In this document: in pieces, positions 15,401-30,400 of the stretch
Position numbering within the stretch: position 1 is the stretch's first letter
Layout: every line of letters starts with the position of its first letter
NCBI GenBank assembly: GCA_029582265.1
Contig: CM055828.1
Coordinates: forward strand, 28,226,618-28,290,617
Direction: 5' to 3'
Source: Zoroaster sp. YZ-2022
Taxonomy: Eukaryota > Echinodermata > Asteroidea > Forcipulatida > Zoroasteridae
DNA: 64,000 nucleotides
Translations under genes and position numbers: made by a program
The notes under the pieces: generated by a model
Told to the model about the DNA's origin: nothing
The model's database searches: none
The model's input: the letters and a program-made list of their open reading frames with translations, nothing else

Positions 15401-18400
15401 ACAGGTTAGAGTTTTATATTGGTAAAAAATATGTAATAATATTTTAAGTACTACTTAGGATTTCAAATAAACCTCTTTTATTCAGCAGGTATTGATGTCA
15501 AACTGGAAACTGGAAACAATCTGGACTGGGTATCTTTTGTTATTCATTAGCAGCTTGGTCTACTATTCAAAGACATATTTGTCCTCATAAACAAGTCTAT
15601 GAGTGATGTCAAATCATGCTGCAAGTACTATGCTATAGCATGTGATATGTGTAAGTAAGTCTAGATAGGGCAAATATGCTGTTTCCTTGAGTATAAGGCA
15701 AGGCAATTACATAAGATTCAGTAGATATTAAATGATTCTTACTGAACAAATCCCTTACCATATGCAGGCTTGATAACTCTGGGCTCTGATGGTTCAGATG
15801 GCTTCCCGACACCTGCCTTGTTCTCAGCAGCAACCCTGAACTGGTACTCCTCACCCTCTCTTAAATCTCTCACAACAAAACTTGTCTCGGTTACCATTTC
15901 ATCTCGGCTTGCAACGGTCCATCGAGTCGAGAACTTGTCTTTTCTCTCAATGACGTATGTCTTGATTGGGCTGCCCCCATCCGAGGTCGGAGCAGACCAT
16001 GTGATGTTGGCAGATGTAGCAGTTGTGCTGTTGACTTTGGGCTTTCCAGGAGCATCTGGGACATCTATTAAACAATATTTTGGCAAAAATTAGTTGGTTA
16101 GAGACCTCACCTTCAACCAGAGCAGTATCAATCTTATGCAGGTAACAAATTAATATTGTAAAGAAAGGAGATGTAGTTATAACACCTGTTTAAACATAAC
16201 CCTGTTTAGTCTTAATAGTTTTCTGTAATAACACAAATCAATTATTGACTTTTGTTGAGCACTTGTTTAGTTAATCTGGAAGTCGCAGGTTCGATTCCCA
16301 CTTCCGTAAATTTGTCTTTGTTAACTGCAAATACCTGGCCTGTTCCTCTTGTGGATATTTGAGAACATTTATATATTTCATGCATGCAAGGCTGAAGGCC
16401 TGGGCAAGCTGCAGAATGTACGTACAAGCTTTGTTGTATATGTTTACTTTGAATCACTCAAAACGGTTTGGCATTGGTAATGCTAAGTTGGCCAAACCAA
16501 AAAGGAATCACTGTTCAGAAAAAAACATAAAAGCTGGCTCCAATTTCATCCTCCAGACTTACCATATGGTGGTTTAGGAACCACAGGTCTTGTCGGCTGG
16601 CTTGGTTTTCCAACTCCAGCTTTATTCTCGGCGCTCACTCTAAACTCATACTCATCCCCTTCTTTGAGATTCTGCACAACAAACTTTGTGTCAGTAGCCG
16701 AGGTTTGATTGACCTTAGTCCAGCGGCTTCCGAACTTCTCCTTTCGCTCAATGATGTAAGACGTGATGGGCGAGCCATTGTCCGAGTCAGGAGGGGTCCA
16801 TGAAAGGGTTACGCTAGTAGCTGTAATGTCAGAGACGTTTGGAGTACCTGGAGAACTTGGAATGTCTAGTAGAATGAAACAAAAACACAAGTTAGAACTA
16901 TTATGTTTAAAATATTTGGTACTAATAAAACATGTAGAATATGTGATAAATTGTGAATCTATAATTTGATTGTGTGTTGTACATCATGTTTGACAAAATG
17001 GTGAAATTTGGTGTAAGGTCATTATTTACATCTGAGAAACACAAGTTATGTACCAAAATCCGCTAGTGAATATTCCTATGGGAGCTCAAATGTTTGAACA
17101 TGATGAAAATTCATTCACAATTTTAGAACAAAATGCTGCTTGTAAATTTTGAGAAAAAAAATTAACAGTTTCTAAAGCACCAGTTTATTTGGGACATGAG
17201 AAATAGTTTAATCCTTAAAGACTTAATGATAATCCAACGGCTATATGATAATGGTAATTTTAACGCCCTGCAAGATATACTCACAAAGAACTTTCAGTGT
17301 ATACAATATTATGATCTTATCTGTTTTATATAAGATAATTACCATATGGGCGTTTGGCCACAACAGGAGCACATGGCTCACTGGGCTTTCCAGGACCGGC
17401 TTTGTTCTCTGCAATCACTCTGAACTGGTACTCGGAGTTCTCTTTTACATCGGTAACCATCAGTGTAGTTTCCATTACCGTGTCTCTTGTTATGCGCACC
17501 CATCTCGTGCTGAAGGCATCCTTGCGCTCAACTATGTAGCCAAGAATTTTGCTTCCTCCATCTGAAGTTGGAGGTGTCCATGTTAGGGTGATGGAGCGTT
17601 CTGTGACGTCTGATGGTTTGGGAGAGCCAGGAGCATCTGGAACATCTGTGATTACAATTGATTGATATAAAAACAACTCTTATATTCAACATAATCACAG
17701 TGCAGTACATGAAAGATGTAGCAAACTGAAGCCTAGCTCAGATATCTGGCCTGTCAAACACATATTTAACATTCGGTCAATGGCAAATGTTTTTGAGGCC
17801 AGAAGTCTAGATTTATTGATGCTTAACTGCAAATGCAAAAATAGTAGTTAATGGCCTGAAGTTTCGACCCTAGGGGTGTCTTTTGTAATATGCACAACTG
17901 CAAAATATTCATGTCAACAGAGACATCCACACAACTCCTTAACATACAGACTTCAAACTCAATTCAATCAGCAATGTTTGGGACTCAATATCACAAAAAT
18001 ATGAAGCATTTTAAAGAGCTTACCATAGGGTTCCTTAGCCTGAGTTGGAGGAGTCGCAGGGCTGAATTTCCCCACACCTGCCTTGTTTTCTGCAGCCACT
18101 CTGAACTCATACTCATTACCCTCTTTCAACCCTGTAACTGTGAAGGTTGTGTCGTTGGTATTGCCGACGGCTGTCCACTTTGTGCTGAAGGGTTCTTTCT
18201 TCTCAATGACGTAGCTCTTGATTTTAGCTCCTCCATCTTCTGTCGGAGGGTTCCAAGAGAGGGTCATGGAGCGTGCTGTTACGTCACTGATGGTAGGCTT
18301 ACTGGGTGAGTCAGGGGTGTCTGTTTCAGAATGGATGAAGCAAATACACAATTCAAATTAAAGTTGTAGCATTAGAAAAACAGATTTGATTATCTGTCAG

Positions 18401-21400
18401 GAACTCCCAGGTTTGCAGATAACCTTTTTAAAATTTTATTTTAGTATTACATTTATACAAAAGTTCTCAGATTACATGATCGGGATGATCTTGCAAATGA
18501 CTTATTAGTAAAGCGATATAATATGAAGTTATTGTGCTTTTTGTATGGACATAACATTGTGATAATGGTTAAAAAGTGTTATACATGTACTATGAAGTCT
18601 ATATAATTTTTTACTTATTCATTCTAGAAAGGTATCAATATCAGTAGAGTGTTCAATCTACAAAACCTTTGGATAACTGATTGATTATTAATGCATTGAC
18701 GTTTTTTACTTACCAAATGGCAGCTTGGCCACAATGGAATCGGACGGCTCACTAGCAGGTCCTGTTCCGGCCTTGTTTTCAGCGCTCACCCTAAACTTGT
18801 ATTCACTCTTCGCTGTCAACTCCTCCACCTTGAGAGTTGTTTCCTTGACAACAATCCTGTTCACCCTTATCCAACGGTCTTTTGAGATGTCACACTTTTC
18901 GATGATGTAACCAAGGATCTTACTGCCTCCGTCAGATTTAGGTGTGCTCCAGGTCAAAACGAGAGATTTATCGGTGACGTCTGACACATCAGGTTTACCG
19001 GGGGCATCAGGTGGTGTGATCTTCAAGGATGCAGGGTTGCTTGGTTTGCCTTGACCGGCTTTGTTTTCAGCGGTCACTCTGAACTCGTACTCAGTTCCCT
19101 CAAGAAGACTGGTGACATTAAAGCTGGTATCCTGAACTGAAGAGATGTTAACCTTTGCCCAGCGAGAGCTGAATTTATCTTTCTTCTCGATGATGTAGTT
19201 TGTGATAGGTGCGCCACCATCACTCTTAGGAGCTGTCCAGGTGAGAGTCAACGTAGTCGGCTTGACATCAGAAATATCTGGAGTTCCTGGAATGCCTGGA
19301 ACCTCTGATGCAATAAATTAGAAGAAGCTTTTTGAATTTTGTATTCAATGGAATGCATTCAACCATATTCGGTATTGTTTTTTGGGTTGATAAAAACAGA
19401 CCCCTGTATGCGCACTTGTTAATAAGTCTTGGACTCTAAAATTTGTAAAGGAGGCATCAAGTTATCAGAGCTAGCGTTTATGTAAACAAATTGTAAATGC
19501 TTGTCACCATGGTTACATAAAAATATTCTGAAAGGGCACATCTTTTTGATGACAGTTTTTATAACTTTTGCCTTACACTGGACAGCCCCTGCTGCAAATA
19601 TATTGTCCTAAGTTTTAAAATAATTATAAAAAGATATCTATAAGAGAACATCAAGTAAAATAGTTAGTTTATCTCTAAACATATATTACCGTAAGGTTCC
19701 TTTGCAACTGTCGGCGCTGTTGCCTCACTGAATTTACTCACTCCAGCCTTGTTTTCAGCAGCGACCCTGAACTCATACTCTTTACCATCTTTCAGACCGT
19801 TCACTGTGTAAGAAGTATCGGATGTCTTAGCTACTTGGACCCACTTGCCAAATGGCTCCTTCTTCTCAATGATGTAATCAGTGATTGGGCTTCCACCGTC
19901 TGATCTTGGTGCCTCCCATGAGAGGGTCATGGATTTAGAGGTGATGTCGCTGATGACTGGCATGCTTGGAGATTTGGGTACGTCTGATGTAAAAGGGTGT
20001 GGAATGGAAGTTAATTTGTGAGATCAGGATCCAATTTCCATGAAAAACTCATCTTTGTTGCTATTGTAACACTTAAAAATGAGGGGTGCTACAAGATGAA
20101 GAAATTACACAAGTTATAGAAGAAGCTTCTTGGGCTGTACGAATATTTTATTCTGTATCTGTGGCTATAACAAGAAGTACAATTCTGTTGGAGATGTAGG
20201 CTTGACCCGAGCTTAGGAAAAAGAGAGAGTGATTTCTTATCTAAGAATGTCTATATACTGATGGAACTGGTCACTTACAACAGTGGGGGTATTGTGTTTA
20301 GCTTATATTAGGGGAAGTCGAAGTGGTAATAAGACTGGTCTAGGGGATGTCAGTCTTGGAGACGGGGAAATTATTTATGACCCCACATGTGGTGGTCAGT
20401 GGCCCTCAGTGTAAAATCTACCAGCTTACATTATTGCATGCAGAATTGCCGTGTGGATTTGTATTGTTATTTAAAAATTTTCTAAGCAATTAAGACTGGT
20501 ATTTCCTGTGAGACTCATTATAGCCCCCTGTGAAAGTACATTACAGAGTAGTTTTTGCACAGTTCATTTAAGAAGCAATATGAATGTTTGAATTGATCTA
20601 AAAAAAAAAAGAAAATTAAAAATTAAAATATACATTACTATTAAGTTAATAACAATGCGAATACCATTGAACAGTTAATGAAACTGTTCAACCGGAATCA
20701 AGCAATCAAGCAGACCGGTGACGGTGAAGCTTGTCTCTTGAATTGTGGAAATGTTGACTTTGGTCCAACGAAAAATGGAGGTGAAAGAAGAAAGAAAAAA
20801 AAAAAAAACTTACCATAAGGTAATTTGGCAACAACAGACTCTGATGGTTTACTAGCTGGTCCTGTCCCAGCCTTGTTCTCAGCACTGACCCTAAACTTGT
20901 ATTCCTTCTTAGCGGTCAGGTCTTCCACTCTGTATGTTGTGTCCTTGATAACACTCCTATGAGCCTTGATCCATTTCTCCGTCGACAAGTCACATTTCTC
21001 AATGAAGTAGCTGCTGATGCGGCTTCCTCCGTCAGACTCAGGGATGCTCCAGCTCAACGTGATGGCCTTGTCAGTGACGTCGCTCAAGTCCGGTTGCCCA
21101 GGGGCACTCGGAGGGGTGATTTTCAGAGATGTCGGGTTGCTGGGTTTACCCAGTCCGGCTTTGTTCTCTGCGGTCACTCTGAAATCGCATTCCTCCCCTT
21201 CCTGCAGACCGGTGACGGTGAAGCTTGTCTCTTGAATTGTGGAAATGTTGACTTTGGTCCAACGAGAGCTGAACTTGTCTTTCTTCTCAATAATGTAACC
21301 TGTGATGGGAGACCCACCGTCATTTTCAGGAGCATTCCAAGATAACTTCAGAGATGTGGGTTTCACATCAGAAATGTTTGGTGTACCGGGGGCATCTGGG

Positions 21401-24400
21401 GCAACTGTAAAAAATGGTTACACAGAATAAACTTCTTACAAATAATGTAAAATGAAAATGCAATAATCCAATTCAAGTTGTTTTGCGAAAAATATTGGAG
21501 GAAGAGGAAGAACATATTATAGTATCAGTGCAAAAACTCTGCATCCAAAAAAGATTGTATTGCCAACCATTTCAAATTTTTTCACAGGTTTTATGCATAC
21601 ATTTGGAAATTTTAAACAAGATAGATATTCTTGCTCTTAAAAGTATTATTACTACAATTATATTTTGTATTTTGAAACCAGAAGTACATCCATTTCACTC
21701 TTATCAATTACTCCGAATTGTTGCTGAAACCTACCATAGGGTTCCTTAGCTTCAGTTGGTGCAGTGGCCTCGCTGAAACTTCCTCTGCCCGCCTTGTTCT
21801 CCGCGGCTACTCTAAACTCGTACTTCTGGCCGTTTTTCAGTCCAGTCACCTTATACGAGGAGTCATCCGTCTTGGCCACCTGTGTCCATTTACCGAAGGG
21901 TTCTTTCTTCTCGATGATGTAGCCAGTCACAGAGCTGCCTCCATCAGAACTTGGAGCGTCCCACGAAAGGGTCATGGAGCTTGATGTGATGTCACTGATG
22001 GAAGGTCTGCTTGGTGATTCCGGTATGTCTGTGGAAACACATTTTAATGATAGATATTTTAGTAATCTGATTGTGAAGTATTTTTATTTATTTGTTGAGG
22101 AAGCTTAATATTTGTTTCCAACCAATTGAGCTAACAAGCCTTATGTTGATAGTTGACTTCCATTATCTATTTCCTACATTAACTTTGTAAAAAGAAAAAC
22201 AACGCCCCAAAAAATAAAGCATTGTTTGAATTTGAAAGACTGAAGATTTATTTTTAACAAAAACGTCTGGACCATAAGCAAAGTAAATTGATTTCATTAA
22301 ATATTTTCCATATCTCATACCAGAAAAAAAAGAACTTACCATAAGGTAATTTGGCAACAACAGACTCTGATGGTTCACTAGCCGGACCTGTTCCAGCCTT
22401 GTTCTCTGCACTGACTCTGAACTGGTATTTCGTCTTTACGGTCAACTCCTCAACTCGAAGTGTAGTCTCCTTCACAAGCATCCTGTTCACTCTCACCCAT
22501 CTATCTCTCGACATGTCACATTTCTCGATGATGTAACCTAGGATCTTACTTCCGCCGTCGGACTCAGGAATGCTCCAGCTCACAGTAGCGGCCTTGTCTG
22601 TCACATCACTGACATCTGGTTTGCCTGGAGCACTAGGTGGAGAGATCTTAATAGATGCAGAATTACTCGGTTTGCCAACTCCAGCTTTGTTCTCAGCACT
22701 CACTCTGAACTCATACTCTGTACCTTCCTGAAGGCCAGTCACATTAAAATTTGTTTCTTGTATCGAGGTGATGTTGACCTTTGTCCAGCGAGCGCTAAAT
22801 TTGTCTTTCCTCTCCACAATGTATCCAGTGACTGGTGATCCGCCATCATGTGCAGGGGCTGTCCAGTTCAGTGTGAGGGATGTTGGTTTGGTGTCTGATA
22901 TATCAGGAGTTCCAGGAGCATCTGGGACATCTGATTACAAAAAAATTAACAATGTTATATTAATAATATTAATTTATATTAATAATGATGGCGCACAATA
23001 AAAATCTCAAAAGCAACTGAAATCTGCCGCTTTGACTGTTATCTGGTCCATTGGCCTGATCATTGGAGGTAAAAATTGTACAGTACCAGTCAATATTGCG
23101 TTAAATAGTCCTTGGAACAATTAATAGAATAAAAACAATATCAAACATCACTTCAAATATTGTTATGACAGTATTTTTTGCTTAAGGAAAAGAGTTGTAC
23201 CCATACCACTCATATGAAATTTCAAGGTTTGCAGTAATGCATTAGTTTTGAGAAGAGTCTGTGACTGAGAACTGCTTAAGTAGTGCAGTGAGGAATAAAG
23301 AGATATCAGTGATTATGAAAGTGAAGAATTCAGATGCAAGTTAATGGCTTTAAAATGTTTGTGCACTTACCATAAGGTAGCTTGGCTACTTTAGATTCAC
23401 TTGGTTCACTCGGTTTTCCGACGCCAGCTTTGTTCTCAGCACTGACTCTAAACTGATACTCAGAGCCCTCTTTCAGTCCGGTCACTTTGAATTCTGTGGA
23501 GGACACTCTTGTGACTTCTGTCCAACGAGCAGAGAACGGTTCTTTCTTCTCCAAGACATAGCTTACGATCGGTGATCCACCATCAGAGTCAGGAGCAGTC
23601 CATGACAGTGTCATTTCAGTCTTATCGACTGATGTTATTTTAGGTTTGCCAGGAGCATCTGGTACATCTGTTTTTAAGATATAAGTAATGAAAAATAATG
23701 ATTTTTATAGAGAAATGCTATACTTTTCTCTTTAAAAAGGTTTTTAGCTCTTTATTTTTTATTTATTGTTTTTTAGATCCTAAGGAAAGTGATCTAAAAC
23801 TTAAAAAATTCAAGACAGGTTTTAAATGGAACATCCTAAAAGAAATATATGTGGAAACAAAATTGTCCCTAATTTTGATAACTGGTATGAACGATAACTT
23901 AAAGTACATTATTACCATAAGGCAGCTTGGCCACAGCTCTCTTAGACGGCTGACTTGGTTCTCCGATGCCTGCTTTGTTCTCAGCAGACACACGGAACTC
24001 ATACTTCGCATCCTTCACAAGATCCTTCACTTCAAATGTTGTCTCCCTGATAGCTCCTCTGGTAACCTTCACCCACCGATCCTTTCCTGTCTCTCTTTTC
24101 TCAAGGTGGTACCCAGTTACAGGACTTCCACCTGTGCTTTCTGGTGCAGACCAGGTCAGGACAGCAGACTTATTGTCTATCTTCTCAATCTCTGGGGCAT
24201 CTGGAGCTCCTGGAGGCTGGATTTTCAAAGTTACAGAGGCACTCGGTTTGCTCAAGCCGGCTTTATTTTCGGCAGATACTTGAAACTCGAACTCTGTTCC
24301 TTCCTGGAGTCCAGTGACGTTGAAGCTAGTCTCTTGGATGGAGGAGACGGTGACTTGAGTCCAGCGATTGCTGAGCCGCTCCTTCTTCTCGATGATGTAA

Positions 24401-27400
24401 CCGGTGATGGGAGATCCACCGTCACTCTCAGGTGCAGTCCAACTGAGGGTAAGGGATGATGGCTTGGCATTGGATATATCAAGATTAGTCGGAGATGCTG
24501 GCACATCTGCAAGTATGAGAAATAAATAACAGATAATGATTCAACAAGCAAAAACAAAAGAGATAAGATGGTGTTAGTGTTAAAATAAACATGTCATTTT
24601 CCCCTGTGCCAAGCCTCACACTCATCAAAAATATGTAAACATGAAAACCCTGTACACCAACACGTGTTGTACATTATTGACATCCATTTTATTTGTTTGC
24701 AAAAACCTTGTTAACACTTACCATAAGGTAGCTTGGCTACTTTAGATTCACTTGGTTCACTTGGTTTTCCGATGCCAGCTTTGTTCTCAGCACTGACTCT
24801 AAACTGATACTCAGAGCCCTCTTTCAGTCCGGTCACTTTGAATTCTGTGGAGGATACTCTTGTTACTTCTGTCCAACGGGAAGAGAATGGTTCTTTCTTC
24901 TCCAAGACATAGCTTGTGATCGGTGATCCACCATCAGAGTCAGGAGTAGTCCATGACAGTGTCATTTCAGTCTTATCGACTGATGTTATTTCAGGCCTGC
25001 TTGGGGCATCAGGAACATCTGTTTCAGAAAACCAAAACACATGTTTAAGAGGTTTCACAGTTTTGCCAAGATGAGACTTTTCAAAGCAGCCCTTCAATAT
25101 TAAACGCGAACAAATTATTAACATTTCCGTATTCTTACTATCTGACGTATTCTTACTATCTGACGTAAATCTGACGTATGTGCCCTCCCTCCAGCATTCT
25201 TTTGATCTAGGTACTCACTGAATTCATTAGAGCTTCTTCTGAACCTTCATGTCATTTGAAATTCTTAATATTTGTTTCTCCTGTGGTAAAACAAATGTCA
25301 AACCAAAAGAAAAGTTACCATAGGGCAGCTTTGCAACAGCTCTCTTAGACGGCTGACTTGGTTCTCCGATGCCTGCTTTGTTCTCAGCAGACACACGGAA
25401 CTCATACTCCACATCCTTCACAAGATCCTTCACTTCAAATGTTGTCTCCCTGATAGCTCCTCTGGTGACCTTCACCCACCGATCCTTTGCCGTATCCTGT
25501 TTCTCAAGGTAGTACCCAGTTATAGAACTGCCACCAGTGCTTTCTGGGGCTGACCAAGTCAGGACAGCAGTCTTGTTGTCTATCTTCTCTACCACTGGAG
25601 CATCGGGTGCTCCTGGCGGTTGAATTTTAAGTGCGACCGTCTGACTTGGTTTGCTCTCACCTGCCTTATTGACAGCAGTTATATGGAAAGAAGGTTCAGA
25701 ACCCTCCTCTAGAGACTTCACTTTGTAGAATGTCTCATCGATGGGCTCTGGGGTAATCTTACTCCATCTAGGGGAGAAAGTGTCCTTCTGGTTGACGATA
25801 TAACCAGTAATTGGGGAGCCACCATCGGTAGACGGTGCACTCCAGGTCAGCTGAACGGATGTTGGCGACAGTTGAGCGAGTTTGACATTCTCAGGTGGTG
25901 ATGGAACATCTGTTTATTAAATATTAACAACCATTAAATAATTAAAATATTAAATATAAAAAAACATTTATAAAAGTTTGTAAGCTGTTAGAAATTCTTA
26001 AAAGTTGATTATGAAATTGCTAAAACGTAACCCAAGCTGTCCCGGGAGTATGAAGATACATAGCACTACAATGTAAAAGATAGTTAAAGAGAAATTATTT
26101 GAAATTTCCATGTGGTTTACATATGGTTTTCATAAGATTTCAGAAAAGTATCTTTCAAATCCATGGAAACAGATTTACCATATGGCAATTTTGCTGTGAG
26201 AGGAGTTGACGGCTCGCTTGGTTTTCCAACACCAGCCTTGTTCTCAGCACTGACTCTGAACTGATATTCCGACCCCTCTTTCAGGCCAGTAATGGTGCAC
26301 TCCACATCTACCATCTTGGTTTCCAAAACACGGGTCCAGGTTCTTGCAAAGCTTTCACGTTGCTCAATGATGTAAGACATGATAGCGCTCCCTCCGTCTG
26401 ACCGTGGGGGAGACCATTTAAGGAGGATGGAGGTTGCCAAGACATTTGTAGGTTCTGGTTTTCCAGGTGCATCTGGGACGTCTACAGGGTTAACATAACA
26501 ATAAATAAAATGAGTATAATAACTTAGTTTATTCTGATTAAACCACAAATATATTATTTGGGGGACATTTGACTGTTAACTTTGTTGTCTGTATCTTTTG
26601 AAGAAAGAGTTACAATGTAAAAAGGGTATTTTAGTGTCTCCAAATTTCATACTGTAAACTTACCTCTTCTCTTCTAAAATTAATTTAGAAATTAGAGGTG
26701 GAATTCCATAACAATTTTTGATGTCCTTCTGCCTTATTAAGAAAAGTATCGTTTACAATTTGGTCTTTACACAAAACACTTTTGACAAAACAAGTTCATC
26801 TTGAATTTATGTAAGTACTGCTTTTAAAAGGATGTCTGGGCAAGTATAAAAGTATTGTTCTGTTGTAATGAAATACAAATAAAATAAAAAATACCATATG
26901 GGGGCTTTGCTTCAGCAACATCTGTAGGAATGCTTGGTTTCCCTGTTCCTGCCTTGTTCTGAGCACTGACTCTGAATTCATAGCTCGACCCCTTGGACAA
27001 CCCAGTGACCTTAAAGGTCAACTCGGTGATTGCATCTGAAGATGCCTTCAGCCAGCGTTTACTTGAGACATCTCGTTTCTCCAAGATGTAGCCTGTGATG
27101 GGACTGCCTCCGTCTTCCTCGGGAGGAGACCAAGAGACTGTCATGGAGTCAGCTGTTATGTCAGAGATGGTAGGTTTCTCTGGGGCTTCTGGCACATCTA
27201 AGAAAAGGGAAGAAATAATACAGTATCGATTTGTTGAAATTTAAAATCATCATTATTTATTTGGTTTAAGCCATATAAACCTTGAACAAATCTTGACAAT
27301 ATTTGTAATAACAATTAAAAGAAATTTCACTAGATATCTATCTTCTTTGTGACTCCTACACATATCTCTTAAAATCTCTTTTGTATAGTTTCCATCTTGA

Positions 27401-30400
27401 TATGTCATTTGGCCTTGAGATGGACAACCTTAAGAATTGTGCAATAAGGAAAAGTGAATTAAAATTTATTTTAAATTCAAATGATCTTACAACTAAACAC
27501 ATCACTTTTTTTTCATTTACTTGCCCAAAACCCTTTTTACAGAGTTGATAATGAATGGATTGCTTATGAACAAACCGAGTCCCTTATTATCTAAGACACT
27601 CACCATATTTGGATTTAGCGACCTGAGCTTTGGAGGCATCACTGGGCTTTCCAGCCCCGGCTTTGTTCTCGGCAGCCACCCTGAACTCGTACTCAGTCCC
27701 TTCTTTCAGGTCCTTCACTTTGAAGGTAGTCTCTATGATGCTCTCCCGGGAGACCTTGACCCAGCGTGTCCCACTGGTGTCCCTCATCTCAAGAATGTAA
27801 CCCGTGACTGGACTGCCTCCGTCAGACTCTGGAGGTGACCATGTGACTGTCATGTGATTGGTGTCTACATCTGTCACTGTAGGTGCGGTTGGCTTTCCTG
27901 GAATAACTGTAGGTATGAGTTAAGACATTAGTGAAAAGACCGGTTCATGCTTCTTGTAAACTTGAGTGGCTTCTCACTCAAATAGCTGAGATTTGCATTC
28001 AACATTAGTTTAAGTTCATGTCAACTTTGGCAGTGAAATTGTGGTGCAAATTGGCTGCAAAAAACTTTATGAAGCAAAATTTGCCTCTCTTTTGCATCTG
28101 TAAAAACCAAAGTAGAAGTTTTCATATTCAAATTGTTACAGGGAAATTGTAGACAGTGTCCTGATTCCAAATGGCTTACCATAAGGATGCTTAGCTGTCA
28201 CGAAGGAGCAAGCATCCCCTGGCTGTCCAGAGCCTCGAACGTTCTCAGCTGTCACCCTAAACTGATAATCTTCCCCTTCTTTCAGGTTAGTCACACTGAA
28301 TGTAGTCTCGGTCACAGCCTCCTTTGTGATTTTGGTCCAGCGGGAGCTGAATTTGTCCTTGCGCTCGATGGTGTAGCCAGTGATAGGAGTGCCACCGTCA
28401 GATTGGGGCGGAGACCATGAGAGAGTCATGGAGTTGGCTGTGATGTCAGAGACGACTGGTGCACTTGGAGCACCTGGAACATCTGACGGGACAAATTAAA
28501 AATAAAAATAAGCACAATGATTATTTTACATTATCTATTTATCAGTTTTGCTATTGTCTTGATCACCAACAAGTCAAATTCCTATCAACTTTGTTGAAAT
28601 AACAATAAATTATCTATATCTGTAATTATCAGTAATCCAGGATGTTCTAAATTCTAAACAAAAAATTTAATAAATATAACCAAATCTGATTTAATCTGAT
28701 ATAATCCAAACGTTTTAGTTTTTGCTTACAGTAATGTCATAATGCTGGTGAATTTCACAAGCTTCTTACAGGCAAGAAAGTTTCATCTGTATGTTTATAC
28801 ACAAATCTATTGACATATTAAAATAAATGACAACTTGCAATTTTTAGTTTCTCTTGAAAACTTCAATTGAAACTTTGATACTGACTTAAAAATTTTGGTT
28901 GAATCTGATAAGAGAAGAACTTACCATAGGGCGACTTAGCAACTGTTGGTTTGGATGACTCACTTGGCTTTCCTGTTCCTGCCCTATTAACACCAATCAC
29001 TCGGAACTGGTACTCGTTGCCTTCCTTCAGTCCGTCCACTTCACAACAGGTGTCTGTGGATGAAACCTGGGTCACCTTGGTCCAGCGAGGGCTGAAGCGG
29101 TCTTTTTTCTCGATGATGTAGTCAGTGATGTCATCGCCGCCGTCAGATGTTGGTGCAGTCCATTCGAGTTTCATAGAGGATTCAGTGACATCAGAGATTT
29201 TAGGGATGCTAGGACTGTCTGGTTCATCTTTATGGAAACGAAAATAAAAAATTAAAAAATAAATAAATAAATAAAATCAGAAGCATTTCTAGTTCAAAGA
29301 CCAACACCATGCTTAAAGGGATAGTATCATCACAATCAACAGGGCATGGAATTATAGAGCCAGTTTTAGATTCACTCAGTAACTGAAAATAATACCCCAC
29401 ATGATAAGGACATATTATCGTTGCTGCTGCATAAAGGAGTCAGCAATTTTCAGTCACTGTGTTCATCTTAAACTAGAATACTGATTCCAGGCCTTGTTGA
29501 AAATCTGCTCTGATCATGACGATATTGTCCCTTTAAATTTGTCTAATTTAAATGTTTACTATCAGGAAAGAAGGTAAATGGCACATTTTCAGTTTTGATT
29601 TCATTGTGTCAGTTTAATTCCAGAATTACACCGTTTCCCTTCCCCTAGTGATTATACGACCATTCACACTCAAAGATAAATCAAATTCTTACCAAATGGT
29701 AATTTTGCCCTGATTGTGACAGAAGGGGCACTTGGTTCACCCACACCAGCCCTGTTCTCAGCACTGACTCTGAACTCATACTCTTTCCCTTCAATCAGAT
29801 CTGTTGCTGTGAAGCTGGTATCCATCAGCGGTTTCTTGTGAGCTTTCACCCATCTGTCCCTGCCGGCATCTCTCCTCTCCACAATGTATCCGGTAATCTC
29901 CGAGCCTCCGTCATGTTCCGGAGGACTCCAGGTGACCTTGATGGAGGTCTTATCGATGTTTGAAACATCAGGACTATTTGGAGCTTCTGGTACATCTGGA
30001 AATTTGTTGAAAATTATGAAAAAAATCAATATTGATATTATTTGGTAATTTGTTAATAATTTGTCCTTGATTGGAAATAAGGCAGCCAGGCAAATTTGGC
30101 TGCAATGTGATAAGAATCTAAAGTGATCTGATGACCACTGTTTATTGCAATTACTGTTGTGGTACTATATTGCATGCTTGTGTCGCACATGTACTTAATA
30201 CATATGTGTTACTCAGGCATTTCATCAAATTACATGTACAGAGCCAGAAGAATTTGGTGTAAAATACATCAGAGATGGATTTGCTTTGTTTTTTACGTGT
30301 GCAAGAAAATATCTAGTTAGCACAAATGAAAACACAGATAGTTAAGTTCTGGGGTATTTGCATTAGGACTGCATAGAAAACCAACTCTTGAAACATCATA

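Noticed and set aside
20698..20813. Coding extension of the Fn42 exon into the downstream intron
   Set aside because: The frame runs on through the donor and an A-rich tract by chance. The FnIII domain ends at KLPYG with a GTAAG donor at 20813, and the FnIII-like piece at 20710-20771 is a duplicated fragment without splice sites.
23698..24459. Plus-strand open frame of 253 codons antisense to Fn35/Fn36
   Set aside because: Antisense shadow of strongly biased FnIII coding sequence; similar shadows lie opposite many of the FnIII exons.
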